A stretch of 54,543 nt of DNA from a bacterium (GTDB taxonomy: Bacteria > JAJRZV01), in contig JAJRZV010000017.1 in NCBI GenBank assembly GCA_024275095.1, forward strand, positions 1-54,543, written 5' to 3'. The notes under the pieces were generated by a model. That model searched no databases. It saw nothing but the letters and a program-made list of their open reading frames with translations, and had not been told where the DNA came from. A program made the position numbers and the translations under genes. Position 1 is the stretch's first letter; every line of letters starts with the position of its first letter. This document shows, one piece after another, positions 44,154 to 54,543 of this stretch.

Positions 44154-46648
44154 CCTTCCAGTGCCTCCTCTACGGTTTCTTCTATAAACTTCGCTACCTT
44201 ACGTGCCTCGCTATCACTCAGTTTGCTCCCTCCTGTATGAGTGATATAAAAGCCGTCTCGAGCCTGTTGTGCACGGGTGGTAACACGTGCCGCATGAATA
44301 TCACAGCCGCATTCTTTAACGGCCCACGTGAGCAAGTAAAGCAATCCGCGTACATCAGGAGCAATGACTTCAAGCACGGTATAGTCATCTGAAACTTCAT
44401 TGTCCACAATCACTTTCACCCGCGGCAACCATAACCCCCAGTGGTCTAACCTTCCTATACGTACACTCATTCTGTCTGCAAGATTTAATTTCCCTTTTTC
44501 CGCGTCTTCCAGGTAGTGCATAAAAAGAGCAGTGTCTGCACCAACGGTTTCTCTGTCCGAACTGGTAGAGAACACGACAAAATCATCTATTGCAATCCCT
44601 GACGCATGACTTTCAATTCGTGCGCTGACAATATTGAGTCCGGCCAGTGTCATGCACCCACAAAGAATCGCCAGCAGGCCCGGCCTGTCATTGGTAACCA
44701 CAGAAAGGTGAACATCACCTCGCTTTCTTACTTCTACAGCCACCTGGGTCTTTTTCTCTTTGATAAAGCGCGCGAAAAGAGAAAGATGGCTCCTTATGTC
44801 ATCAACATCATGCGTAAAAAAATATCTGGACGGAAGCCCGGAACTGAAAGTGCGCAGAAGCCTGCTTTCCTCCGGATCCTCTGCCTCCAGCACCTGTTGA
44901 AGATGCTGGAGACGTTCGCGCGCTTTCCTCTCCATGTAACCGGTGGTAATTTCGCCGAGCTCAAGCGCTTCTGCTGCTCGAAAATAAAGGTCGTTGAGCA
45001 GTGACCCTTTCCAGTAAGTCCATCCTTCCGGACCCAGCGCGCTCATGTCAGCCAGTGTGAGAAGAAGCAGGGTTTTTAAACGAGGAGTCTCACCGACCAT
45101 TTCAGCGAATGTCCGAAGGGTCGAAATGTCTCCCGGATCTCTGGTCTGAGAAAATCGGGTCATCATCGTATGGTTCTGAACCAGAAAACACACGTGGTCT
45201 ATTACAGAGGATGGGAATCCCAGCCTTTTCAATATTCCTCTCGCAATTCTGGCTCCGCGAATCTCATGTTCGCCACCATGACCCTTTCCAATGTCATGTA
45301 ACAGTACGCCCAAGTACAGGGCCAGTATGTCCTCGTGATTCAATTCAACACACGCATCTTCAACCGCGGGAATCAACACCGCACTCTGCCGGTTAAAAAT
45401 GGCATCAAGTGAATTTACAGCAGTTAATGTATGAGCACCAACACTGTAGTGATGGTAAAAATCAAACTGATACATGTACTGAAGTCCTGCCAGGGGTGGA
45501 AAGAACTTCCCAAGCAGCCCGGTGGCATGAAGGGCTCGTACCACCTCTCCAACCCTACCCCGGTGGGAAAAAATCCGGGCAAGCGTGCTTGTTGAAAGGG
45601 TGTTTTCCTTCCCGTTTTCGTCCTTAGCTTCCATGCCATGATAATCCCAGCATCCGGCAACGAAACGTCTGCCCGCCATCTGGTATTTTACCAGCTCATC
45701 AAGTTGCTCCGTTGCTTCAGCGGGGAGGGAAAGGCAGGGCGCATCTTTTCCATAAATTTGAGAGGCAAGAACGCCAAAAACCTTCGTGGAAAGACGGAAC
45801 AATTTTTCTGCACACATGTAATAATTGCGCATCAACTTCCTGACAGCAACTTCTGCATCCAGTGCAGAATAAAAATGCATGGCCAGGCCCCGTTGAATAT
45901 CTGGATGGAACACATCCTCTTTTCGCCGCGACAACGCGTGCATCAGATTCCTGTAGCGCAAGAGTTGTCTGTATGCCTTTGTGGCCTGTCGCCACTCCGG
46001 CACACTCACAAATGGCAATACAACTTTCTTCTTGCTTTCAGGTTGCATGAGAAAAAGCAACCATTTCAATTCGTGAAAATCTCGAAGCCCTCCAGCTGAA
46101 AATTTAATGTGAGGTTTGAGGAGGTATGGTTGAGGACCGTACTTTTCATAACGATGACGTTTTATCTCGAGCAAAAGGAATAGAAAGTCAGGATACCGGC
46201 AACCGCCCCACGTGTTCCATAACGCCCTTTTCAGTTCGCAGTAGAGCCCGCGGTCCCCGGCGACAAATCGACCATCCAGAAACGCAGTGAGAGATGTGTG
46301 GTCTTTCTGGCTGAGCTGAGCAGCATCCTCAACAGTAAGAACCACATGGCCCACATCCAGGCCAGCATCCCAGAGGGGATAAAGAATATCTTCAGGCTTC
46401 GCGTGCTCTCCCTCTACAAGCACAGCACAATCCACATCAGAAAAAGGAGCTGGTTCTCTTCTTGCGTAACTCCCTCTTGCAACAATGGCCAGTCCCTTTT
46501 TATTCCCAGGTACAAGTGTACGGAAAAAACTGTCCAGAACGTGTACGTACTCACGTGTTGCGTGCAGTGTGCCGCCTTCTTCAACAATACGCGTAATAAA
46601 TTTGTCCCTGGCCGAGCTTATCCGTTTTTTCCACTCCGTACCGGACAT
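44132..46648 (-). CDS. glnD: [protein-PII] uridylyltransferase-like protein (NT domain, HD domain, two ACT domains)
   Basis: GSYARREPAPFSDVDCAVL nucleotidyltransferase motif; LGVLLHDIGKGHGGEHEIRGARIA HD; ACT repeats near LSVVTNDRPGLLAILCGCMTLAGLNIVSARI and YTVLEVIAPDVRGLLYLLTWAV; ATG 46648 preferred. Confidence 0.9.
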   Translation of the reverse strand: MSGTEWKKRISSARDKFITRIVEEGGTLHATREYVHVLDSFFRTLVPGNKKGLAIVARGSYARREPAPFSDVDCAVLVEGEHAKPEDILYPLWDAGLDVGHVVLTVEDAAQLSQKDHTSLTAFLDGRFVAGDRGLYCELKRALWNTWGGCRYPDFLFLLLEIKRHRYEKYGPQPYLLKPHIKFSAGGLRDFHELKWLLFLMQPESKKKVVLPFVSVPEWRQATKAYRQLLRYRNLMHALSRRKEDVFHPDIQRGLAMHFYSALDAEVAVRKLMRNYYMCAEKLFRLSTKVFGVLASQIYGKDAPCLSLPAEATEQLDELVKYQMAGRRFVAGCWDYHGMEAKDENGKENTLSTSTLARIFSHRGRVGEVVRALHATGLLGKFFPPLAGLQYMYQFDFYHHYSVGAHTLTAVNSLDAIFNRQSAVLIPAVEDACVELNHEDILALYLGVLLHDIGKGHGGEHEIRGARIARGILKRLGFPSSVIDHVCFLVQNHTMMTRFSQTRDPGDISTLRTFAEMVGETPRLKTLLLLTLADMSALGPEGWTYWKGSLLNDLYFRAAEALELGEITTGYMERKARERLQHLQQVLEAEDPEESRLLRTFSSGLPSRYFFTHDVDDIRSHLSLFARFIKEKKTQVAVEVRKRGDVHLSVVTNDRPGLLAILCGCMTLAGLNIVSARIESHASGIAIDDFVVFSTSSDRETVGADTALFMHYLEDAEKGKLNLADRMSVRIGRLDHWGLWLPRVKVIVDNEVSDDYTVLEVIAPDVRGLLYLLTWAVKECGCDIHAARVTTRAQQARDGFYITHTGGSKLSDSEARKVAKFIEETVEEALEGQGSTTQ

Positions 46649-46652
46649 TTCC

Positions 46653-48293
46653 TCAGATGGAAATGCGTCCTCGCTCGCGCAGATAGCGAATAATTCCTTC
46701 GGCAATCCCCTGGGCGAGGGCGTCAATGTATTGCCGATTGTTGAGCAACTTTTCTTCTCGAGGGTTGCTGATAAAGGAGGTTTCTATGAGCACGCTGGGC
46801 ATCACAGCATTTTTAAGCACGTAAAAGGGACCCGGCTTCGCTCCCAGATCACGAGTGCGATTAAGCTGTCTCACCTTCCTCAACGTGGAGCGATGTAAAT
46901 ATTCTGCAAGCACCCTGGAAAAGCGGGACTTGTAACGCGCCACCATATCAAACAGTATGTACTGGAGGTCGGACATTTCCCGGATACTGCGCACATTATT
47001 TTCACTGGCCGCCAGGCGCAAAACATCTCTATCAGACGTTTTTTCAAAATAATAGGCCTCCACACCCCGAACGCGTCTATTACGCGATGCATTTGCGTGA
47101 ATGGAAATAAACACATCAGCACCTGCACTGTTGGCAATAGCTGTTCTCTCCTCCAGGGAAACGTACACATCCCTGCTGCGTGTGAGTACAACACTGATGC
47201 CCCTGGCTTCCAATTTCTTTTTAACCAGCAATGCAAGTTTCAGCGTTACATCCTTTTCCTTGGTGCCATACCTCCCAATAGCACCAGGGTCATGGCCGCC
47301 GTGCCCGGGATCAATGACAACCACGGCGTCAAGTTTTTCCGAGTCCATCTTTTTCTGCGGTTTTTTTGGAACTTCTTTCCGCCGGGAGGGTACTGACGAA
47401 GGCTTCCTCTTCTTGCCCAGGCCCTCGATCAAAGCTGCGAGTTCATCTCCCGCTGTGTATTCAGTACCTGCAAAAATATCCACGACAATGCGAAAGGGGC
47501 TTTCAAAGTGAAACACCCTGTAGCGCGATGGAGTACTTGAAAGGTCCAGAACAACCCGGACACGCGAGCGGGCAAACTGGGCCATTCGAATACGCTTGAG
47601 ATATCCTTTCTCAACGGTTACACAATGTTGGGCCTTGCCTTTTACCTCGGCTGGTTCCAGATCCACGTAAATGCGTTCCGTTGCATCTCTTCCACCCGGC
47701 AGGCGGTTGTACTGGTAAACAACACGGTCTCCTGTTTCTATTACCACCCGTGTATAACGAGGATACGACCAGTACCTGATGTTCAAAGGAGAAACGCTGA
47801 CAGTGTGAACTTTTGCCTTCAGGTGTTCAAGCCAGTAACGTGCGCCTCTTACCTGGTCGCCGCGGGGATACAGTTCCACAATACGACGATAATAAAAAAG
47901 TGCCTTCTCCAGATTTCGGGTTCTGGCACGGTACGTATCCGCAAGCATAAAAAGTGCATCATCTGCATAACGACTGCTGGAGTAAAGCTTCCACAGCCGA
48001 TTGAGGTATTTGCGAGCGTTATCAAGGTCTTTCTCGAATCCGAAGCGGTCATACGCGTCAAGGTAGATGGTTCCTGCCATATAAAGGGCGTCATCAGCGC
48101 GATAGGATTGAGGTGCCACATCCTGCACGTGTGCAAACTCACATGCAAGATCAACAAGTTGATTATGGGATACTTTTCGTGCGGCCTTGATTTTGTAATA
48201 ATTTTTTCGAGCCTGTGCGTACAGTTTCTCCCCAGCGTCAGGGTGCGCCTGAATCACGCAGATAATAAGTAACAGAAGCCTTACCACTCGCAC
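46653..48293 (-). CDS. N-acetylmuramoyl-L-alanine amidase (TPR-like, AMIN, amidase_3), AmiC-like
   Basis: N-terminal TPR-like region; AMIN-like YTRVVIETGDRVVYQYNRLPG; VVVIDPGHGGHDPGAIGRYGTKEKDVTLKLALLVKKKL...FISIHANAS; C-terminal SVLIETSFISNPREEKLL. Confidence 0.93.
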   Translation of the reverse strand: MRVVRLLLLIICVIQAHPDAGEKLYAQARKNYYKIKAARKVSHNQLVDLACEFAHVQDVAPQSYRADDALYMAGTIYLDAYDRFGFEKDLDNARKYLNRLWKLYSSSRYADDALFMLADTYRARTRNLEKALFYYRRIVELYPRGDQVRGARYWLEHLKAKVHTVSVSPLNIRYWSYPRYTRVVIETGDRVVYQYNRLPGGRDATERIYVDLEPAEVKGKAQHCVTVEKGYLKRIRMAQFARSRVRVVLDLSSTPSRYRVFHFESPFRIVVDIFAGTEYTAGDELAALIEGLGKKRKPSSVPSRRKEVPKKPQKKMDSEKLDAVVVIDPGHGGHDPGAIGRYGTKEKDVTLKLALLVKKKLEARGISVVLTRSRDVYVSLEERTAIANSAGADVFISIHANASRNRRVRGVEAYYFEKTSDRDVLRLAASENNVRSIREMSDLQYILFDMVARYKSRFSRVLAEYLHRSTLRKVRQLNRTRDLGAKPGPFYVLKNAVMPSVLIETSFISNPREEKLLNNRQYIDALAQGIAEGIIRYLRERGRISI

Positions 48294-48928
48294 ATCCTGG
48301 ACAGGCGCTCCGGAGAGAGCACCCGAAACCCTTCGGCCGAAAGTTCAAGAATTCCCTCGCTTTCCAGGTATCCCGCTGCCAGCGCCGTTTCTACCTCCGT
48401 CATGGCGAGAAAACCCGCCAGGGCCTGAAGCATGGTATCCACATACACGTGCCCTTTGATTTCCTTCTCAGGATTCAAGTCCGAAAGCAACCAGAAAAAT
48501 CGAGCCATTCTTTTTACAGGATCCTGAACCAAATATGCCGACGGATTGATTTTCACTGTACCCTTCTTCAACAGGGCCTTCACTGGAAACTCCAGAGGTT
48601 CTTCTTCTTTCACCTTCTCCCGGACCATATTCCACGTGACCAGGCATATCTCAGTGGGAGAATCTGCCTTTACAAGTGTATGAGATCGCGCGTGCACAGC
48701 TTCATCCACAGCTCCCACAATGTCTCCCGGGAGAAGTGTCCCAAGAAGAAGTCGCTGGGACCCTGTCTCTTTGATATAAGCGAGCTGACCACTCACCACG
48801 CAAATGCCTCTTCCACTGTGAAGCCGAGACACCTCTATTTCCCGTCCTTCTTCCAGAGTTCGACGCGGCGTGTCAAACACAAAGTTGCGACCTGTAAAAC
48901 TCCAGCAACGCCTGTGCTTTATCCCCAT
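48281..48928 (-). CDS. Crp/Fnr-like cyclic-nucleotide-binding-fold regulator
   Basis: LHSGRGICVVSGQLAYIKETGSQRLLLGTLLPGDIVGAV cNMP-like fold; C-terminal helical region VDTMLQALAGFLAMTEVETALAAGYLESEGILEL. Confidence 0.65.
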   Translation of the reverse strand: MGIKHRRCWSFTGRNFVFDTPRRTLEEGREIEVSRLHSGRGICVVSGQLAYIKETGSQRLLLGTLLPGDIVGAVDEAVHARSHTLVKADSPTEICLVTWNMVREKVKEEEPLEFPVKALLKKGTVKINPSAYLVQDPVKRMARFFWLLSDLNPEKEIKGHVYVDTMLQALAGFLAMTEVETALAAGYLESEGILELSAEGFRVLSPERLSRMCEW

Positions 48929-48974
48929 GTTTCAAGAATACCTGTTCCAGATTCGGCTCGCAAGAGAACGTGGT

Positions 48975-50270
48975 TTACTCTGACGACTTTTCAGGGAGCC
49001 TTACCAGGCGTTCAATCGGTTGTACGGGCGGAGTGTCTTCCCGTGCAGTGCCCAACTCACGAAAACGCCGTGCCGCCGGCATCACCATGCGTTCCAGAGA
49101 ACCAACGGAATCATTGTATGATTTCACGGCAGCATCCAGTTGCTTTCCCACTTTTTGCAAATGCCCTACGAAAGTGCCGAGGCGGTTGTGAAGTTCGCGC
49201 CCAAGTTCCGCAATCCTGCGCGCGTTTTCGGAAATCTGCTGTTGTTGCCACCCGTATGCCACGGCCTTGAGAAGAGCAAGCAGGGTTACAGGAGTGGTAA
49301 GGATCACCTTCTGTTGGATGGCATATTCCAGCAAGTCCCCATCGTATTCAAAAGCTGCTGCCAGGCACGCATCATTGGGTACGAACATCACCACCAGCTC
49401 AGGAGTATTTTCAAACTGCTCCCAGTAGCGTTTTCTTCCAAGTTCGGTCACACGACTTCTCACAGCAGTACTGTGAACGCGCAATTTCTCTCGTTTTGTG
49501 TGTTCATCTGTGGCCTCGAGTGCTTCCAAATATGCCTGCATGGGAGTTTTCGCATCGACAGGCAGAATTCCACCGTTAGGCAAATGGATAACCATGTCCG
49601 GCCTTCCTTCTTGAGTGGAGGCCTGTTCTTCAAAATCCACATGTGCGGTCATGCCGGCCATTTCCACAACGCGCCGAAGCTGAAATTCTCCCCAGCGCCC
49701 CCGTACAGTGGGAGATTTAAGAGCGGTGACCAGCTGAGTCGTTGTCTGCTGAAGTACACGATGGGTCTGCATGAGGGAATCAAGATGCTGTTTGAGCCCC
49801 TGATATGCACCTTCTCTTTTCTGTTCCAGCTCTCTCACCTGTCTGTCAAGTCCTTCCAGGGTTCGAGAAAGCGGCTCTATCAAATGTTTGAGCTCAGCTT
49901 TGTGCGTACTCCAGTCTCCTCTCACCTGCTTCAGCATGGCGTCAAGCTGGTCTCTTGCTCTTTTGAGAAATTCCTCAGCGTTGGTTTGAAGCGCCCTGCT
50001 GGCCAGGGCCTCAAACGCTTCCCGCATCTGGTCCTGTGCCTTTTCGAGAAACTGGATTTTTTCTGTATCTCCTCGACGAGCCTCTTCCAGCGTGTGTAGT
50101 TGGAGTTTCAGCTGTTCGTTTTCAGCCTTTAATCGTTCGTTTTCCTGCTGCTCTTTTTCCAGTACTTCAAGTCTCACCTGAAGGCCCGCTGTGCGGGCTC
50201 GATAAAGAAGAAACACCACGAGAGCACCCAAGCCAGCACCTGCCACAAAACCCAAGGCTACGCTATTCAT
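48975..50270 (-). CDS. rmuC: DNA recombination protein RmuC
   Basis: N-terminal TM, long coiled coil, GRWGEFQLRRVVEMAGM...PDMVIHLPNGGILPVDAKTPMQAYLEA...VILTTPVTLLALLKAVAYGWQQ; ATG 50270 with SD GGAGGAGGG. Confidence 0.94.
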   Translation of the reverse strand: MNSVALGFVAGAGLGALVVFLLYRARTAGLQVRLEVLEKEQQENERLKAENEQLKLQLHTLEEARRGDTEKIQFLEKAQDQMREAFEALASRALQTNAEEFLKRARDQLDAMLKQVRGDWSTHKAELKHLIEPLSRTLEGLDRQVRELEQKREGAYQGLKQHLDSLMQTHRVLQQTTTQLVTALKSPTVRGRWGEFQLRRVVEMAGMTAHVDFEEQASTQEGRPDMVIHLPNGGILPVDAKTPMQAYLEALEATDEHTKREKLRVHSTAVRSRVTELGRKRYWEQFENTPELVVMFVPNDACLAAAFEYDGDLLEYAIQQKVILTTPVTLLALLKAVAYGWQQQQISENARRIAELGRELHNRLGTFVGHLQKVGKQLDAAVKSYNDSVGSLERMVMPAARRFRELGTAREDTPPVQPIERLVRLPEKSSE

Positions 50271-50521
50271 GTCGCCCTCCTCCTTCACCGGATAATTAAC
50301 CTTACTTTTTACTTTACCAGAGAACAATACGCTTGGCATCGAAGAATACGCATCCTGATCTCAAACCACTGCCCGGCCTATGAGTCTGGCATAAACACAA
50401 TCTCTGAAAGCAGTTGTTGTGAGGGTAGTTATCCATCTGTCGCTGATGTGAGAGTTGAATAAACTTTTATTCTGTGTCCCTTAGGAAAAAGCGCCTGTAA
50501 GAGATAAAATATGTCCTTGCA

Positions 50522-51820
50522 GTGCGGAAGAAGACAGATTTGAAAAAGTCAGTATTTACGCTGCTGGTACTTGGCATTGTCACCTGTGCCTGTTCTGAAA
50601 AAAAAGAAAGTGGTTCACCCACCATCGTTGAAAAGCTCGCCGGGGAGCTGAACGTTGAACCTCTCGACTATTCGCAGGAGAATTTGTGGATTTGCCTTCC
50701 ATGGAGGGAAAATGACGTCTGCAATCGGGATTTTACAATAGCAGTTGTGGAGAAGGATGGGACCTATAAGGTTCAAACCAGAACCCACAATCCTCAGGCG
50801 GAGGCGGACTGTTTTTACGTATACCCGACCGTGGATCTTTCCATTTCCACCGGCAACCACGACGACATTTATTCACAGCGGGCACCGAAACTGGCGGCAC
50901 AGGCACAGGTGGGTCTTTTCAGTTCGCTATGTCGCGTATTTGTACCATTCTACAGGCAGGTTACGATTGGCACGTATTTCACAAATCCACCAGAGGAAGC
51001 CGTACCCTACATAAAAAAAGCGTTTATGGATGTGGCCGCGGCTTTTGAGTACTACCTGGAGAACTGGAATAACGGACGTCCCATCGTTATTCTTGGACAT
51101 TCGCAGGGTGCTCAGATGAGCACCTATTTATTACGTTTTTATTTTGACGAAAATGAAGAGCTGAGAAATCGTCTGGTGGTAGCTCTTCCCATAGGGTTCA
51201 ATTTTTTTGTACCTGCGGGAAATGACAGAGGCGGTTCGCTGAAGAACATCCCCATATGCACCGCCGTGAACCAGACAGGTTGTCTCATCCATTATCGCTC
51301 GTACCCGGATGGGTACGACGAAAATTCCATCCAGCTCTGGTTCAATGAGCTCTACACACTGCTAGCAAATGAAGGCTTCATCTACAGGACTTTCGACCCG
51401 GAAACAGACGAAGTCTCCTGCGTGAATCCAGCCACCTCTGCGATTGAAAAAGGGTACGTTGCTCTTGATGTTTACGGGAATAAAATCACTGACCCCGCCG
51501 TCAGGGTTTTAAGAGGGCTATCCAACGTGGGAGGACTTCTTCTCAGATTTTCCTCTTTTGATACAGATCCTCCCCAAAACATTCTTTTGAAAAGATACAC
51601 GGCACGCTGCAGGAAGGCACCCGCAGGCATTCGATACCTTGCTGTAGGATACTATGAAAAACCAGGTGAACCTGACATCCGGGGGGATCCGATAAACATT
51701 GACAGCAAAACAAACCAGGGCTCTATGGGTGGACTCCACGTGTGGGACTATGAGCTTGCACTGCCTGATCTCCTTTACCGGACCAGCGTCAAAATCGAGG
51801 CTTTTCTGTCAGGCGATTAA
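50522..51820 (+). CDS. DUF3089-like alpha/beta-hydrolase lipoprotein
   Basis: Lipobox IVTCAC; ADCFYVYPTVDLS...APKLAAQAQVGLFSSLCRVFVPFYRQ...RPIVILGHSQGAQMSTYLL; GTG start. Confidence 0.85.
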   Translation: MRKKTDLKKSVFTLLVLGIVTCACSEKKESGSPTIVEKLAGELNVEPLDYSQENLWICLPWRENDVCNRDFTIAVVEKDGTYKVQTRTHNPQAEADCFYVYPTVDLSISTGNHDDIYSQRAPKLAAQAQVGLFSSLCRVFVPFYRQVTIGTYFTNPPEEAVPYIKKAFMDVAAAFEYYLENWNNGRPIVILGHSQGAQMSTYLLRFYFDENEELRNRLVVALPIGFNFFVPAGNDRGGSLKNIPICTAVNQTGCLIHYRSYPDGYDENSIQLWFNELYTLLANEGFIYRTFDPETDEVSCVNPATSAIEKGYVALDVYGNKITDPAVRVLRGLSNVGGLLLRFSSFDTDPPQNILLKRYTARCRKAPAGIRYLAVGYYEKPGEPDIRGDPINIDSKTNQGSMGGLHVWDYELALPDLLYRTSVKIEAFLSGD

Positions 51821-52029
51821 TCCAGGTTCTCATGCGCCGGGAGCCTCAGGGAACAAAGGGCCTGATAGAAGAGTTAACCTTCAGATACGTGCCACCGGTA
51901 AAAAGTGCGGAAAAAGACAACTTATTCAGACAGAGGTGGAGAAACCGGGCATTCGATTTTCCTTACGGGATGGGCCGCGTAATCCCGGCGCTTGTCGAAT
52001 CCGAAAAACTGCTGAACCGTTGAATGCCT

Positions 52030-53091
52030 TCAGGCTTCTGCATGCGCCGGGGGCACATACGCGCAATATGCCTCTTCTTGCATGTAATCTCCTGTTTCAG
52101 CGTACGCACGGGCCCGACATCCCATGCATACCCGTCGAAACTCGCACGCTCCGCACTTTCCTTTAAGGTGATCAGGAACGCGGAGATTGTTGAAAAGTTC
52201 TGAGCTCTCCCATATTTCTCTAAAAGTTCTTTCACGCACGTTGCCAGCGGAAAGTGGCAGATATCCGCAGGGCCATATGTCCCCCTGGTACGAGACAAAG
52301 CAAAAACTCTGACCGGCCAGACATCCCCGCGCAAAGGCATCCATCCCATCTTTTTCCGGTGAAAGTTGCCTTCCTTCATCCCGTGCGCGTTGCCGAATAA
52401 TCCTGTAGTAATGGGGCATGCAGGTAGCTCTCGTCTCCAGCGTCGAACGGCGCGATGCTTCATAGTACCAGTTGAGAAGCCTCTCATACTCTTCCGGAGA
52501 CGGCTCCTCACCCTGCCACTCACTGCCACGTCCAGTGGGGATGAGACCGAACAGGTGAAACGCCACAGCGCCTTCTTTTTCGGCAATTTCCATGATACGC
52601 GGCACTTCAGCGATATTACGCCGACAAACTGTTGTATTGATCTGGAAAGGAACACCCGCCTCTTTCAGGTAATGAATGGCATCCATAACCATCTGGAAGG
52701 ATCCTGCCACACCGCGAAGCGCATCATGACTCTCAGGTGTTGCCCCGTCCAGACTCAGTGATACGCGACGTACTCCAGCATCTTTAATGCGTTGTGCCGT
52801 CTTCGCATCAACCCTGGGACCGGATGTTGCAAGCACAGGGATAAGTCCCTTTTCGCTTATGTATGAGGCAATGTCGTAAATATCCTCGCGGATGAGAGGA
52901 TCGCCTCCGCTGAGGATGATAACAGGTGCCGCAAAAGAAGCAATATCTTCTACAAGAGCACGGTACTCATCAACAGTCAGTTCTTCCTTCAGGCGTTCCG
53001 GTATGGCCGCTGCTTTACAGAAGTGACATTTGAGCCCACACGCAAGGGTGGTCTCGAACACGACCAGGCGAGGAACATGCCCGTGCTCCAT
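52030..53091 (-). CDS. radical SAM/SPASM protein, AhbD (heme b synthase)/NirJ-like
   Basis: ETTLACGLKCHFCKAAA (CxxxCxxC), SGGDPLIREDIYDIA, SPASM-like CLAGQSFCFVSYQGDIWPCGYLPLSAGNVRERTFREIWE...GKCGACEFRRVCMGCRARAYAETGDYMQEEAYC. Confidence 0.85.
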   Translation of the reverse strand: MEHGHVPRLVVFETTLACGLKCHFCKAAAIPERLKEELTVDEYRALVEDIASFAAPVIILSGGDPLIREDIYDIASYISEKGLIPVLATSGPRVDAKTAQRIKDAGVRRVSLSLDGATPESHDALRGVAGSFQMVMDAIHYLKEAGVPFQINTTVCRRNIAEVPRIMEIAEKEGAVAFHLFGLIPTGRGSEWQGEEPSPEEYERLLNWYYEASRRSTLETRATCMPHYYRIIRQRARDEGRQLSPEKDGMDAFARGCLAGQSFCFVSYQGDIWPCGYLPLSAGNVRERTFREIWESSELFNNLRVPDHLKGKCGACEFRRVCMGCRARAYAETGDYMQEEAYCAYVPPAHAEA

Positions 53092-53104
53092 AAAAATGTC
53101 CTTG

Positions 53105-54543
<1,439 letters not shown>

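Noticed and set aside
48449-49270. 273-aa + strand ORF
   Set aside because: Antisense to the Crp-like gene and the rmuC 3' end; no SD or recognisable domain
49140-50099. 319-aa + strand ORF
   Set aside because: Long but antisense to rmuC; composition (many Cys, His, Phe, Leu) is typical of a reverse-complement shadow

Overview
The window is 54.5 kb of dense, typical Gram-negative bacterial chromosome. Lipoproteins, an AMIN/amidase_3 protein, an alternative-heme radical SAM enzyme and a Bat/MoxR operon give it a deltaproteobacterial or otherwise anaerobe-like flavour, but taxonomy cannot be proven here. I found no rRNA, convincing tRNA, CRISPR array, transposase or prophage core. Main blocks: (1) an ECF sigma factor with an anti-sigma-like protein carrying a periplasmic CBM48-like domain; (2) an SPFH / CsgG / GNA1162-like / small membrane protein cluster; (3) murI and a surface polysaccharide operon with a deacetylase-methyltransferase fusion; (4) a YVTN-phosphoesterase lipoprotein overlapping bioF-bioA-bioD; (5) a redox operon (FAD oxidase, CCG Fe-S protein, unknown, UPF0489/arginase-like protein split by a canonical A_AAA_AAA -1 slippery site); (6) an 8-gene MoxR-DUF58-PpiC-BatA/B/C-BatD::E operon; (7) several stand-alone secreted lipid-directed hydrolases, including an endoglycoceramidase-like GH5 and a 1040-aa-ORF lipase-like lipoprotein with Ca-binding-like acidic repeats; (8) Crp-like / AmiC / GlnD, RmuC, an AhbD-like radical SAM protein and an HtrA protease truncated by the window edge. 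Cross-cutting signals are TATAAT-like boxes 6-12 nt upstream of start codons that lack a Shine-Dalgarno (candidate leaderless mRNAs), nearly universal tail-to-tail overlap or abutment of convergent genes, and two genes interrupted exactly at poly-A slippage tracts. All product calls are motif readings by eye; no database search was run.
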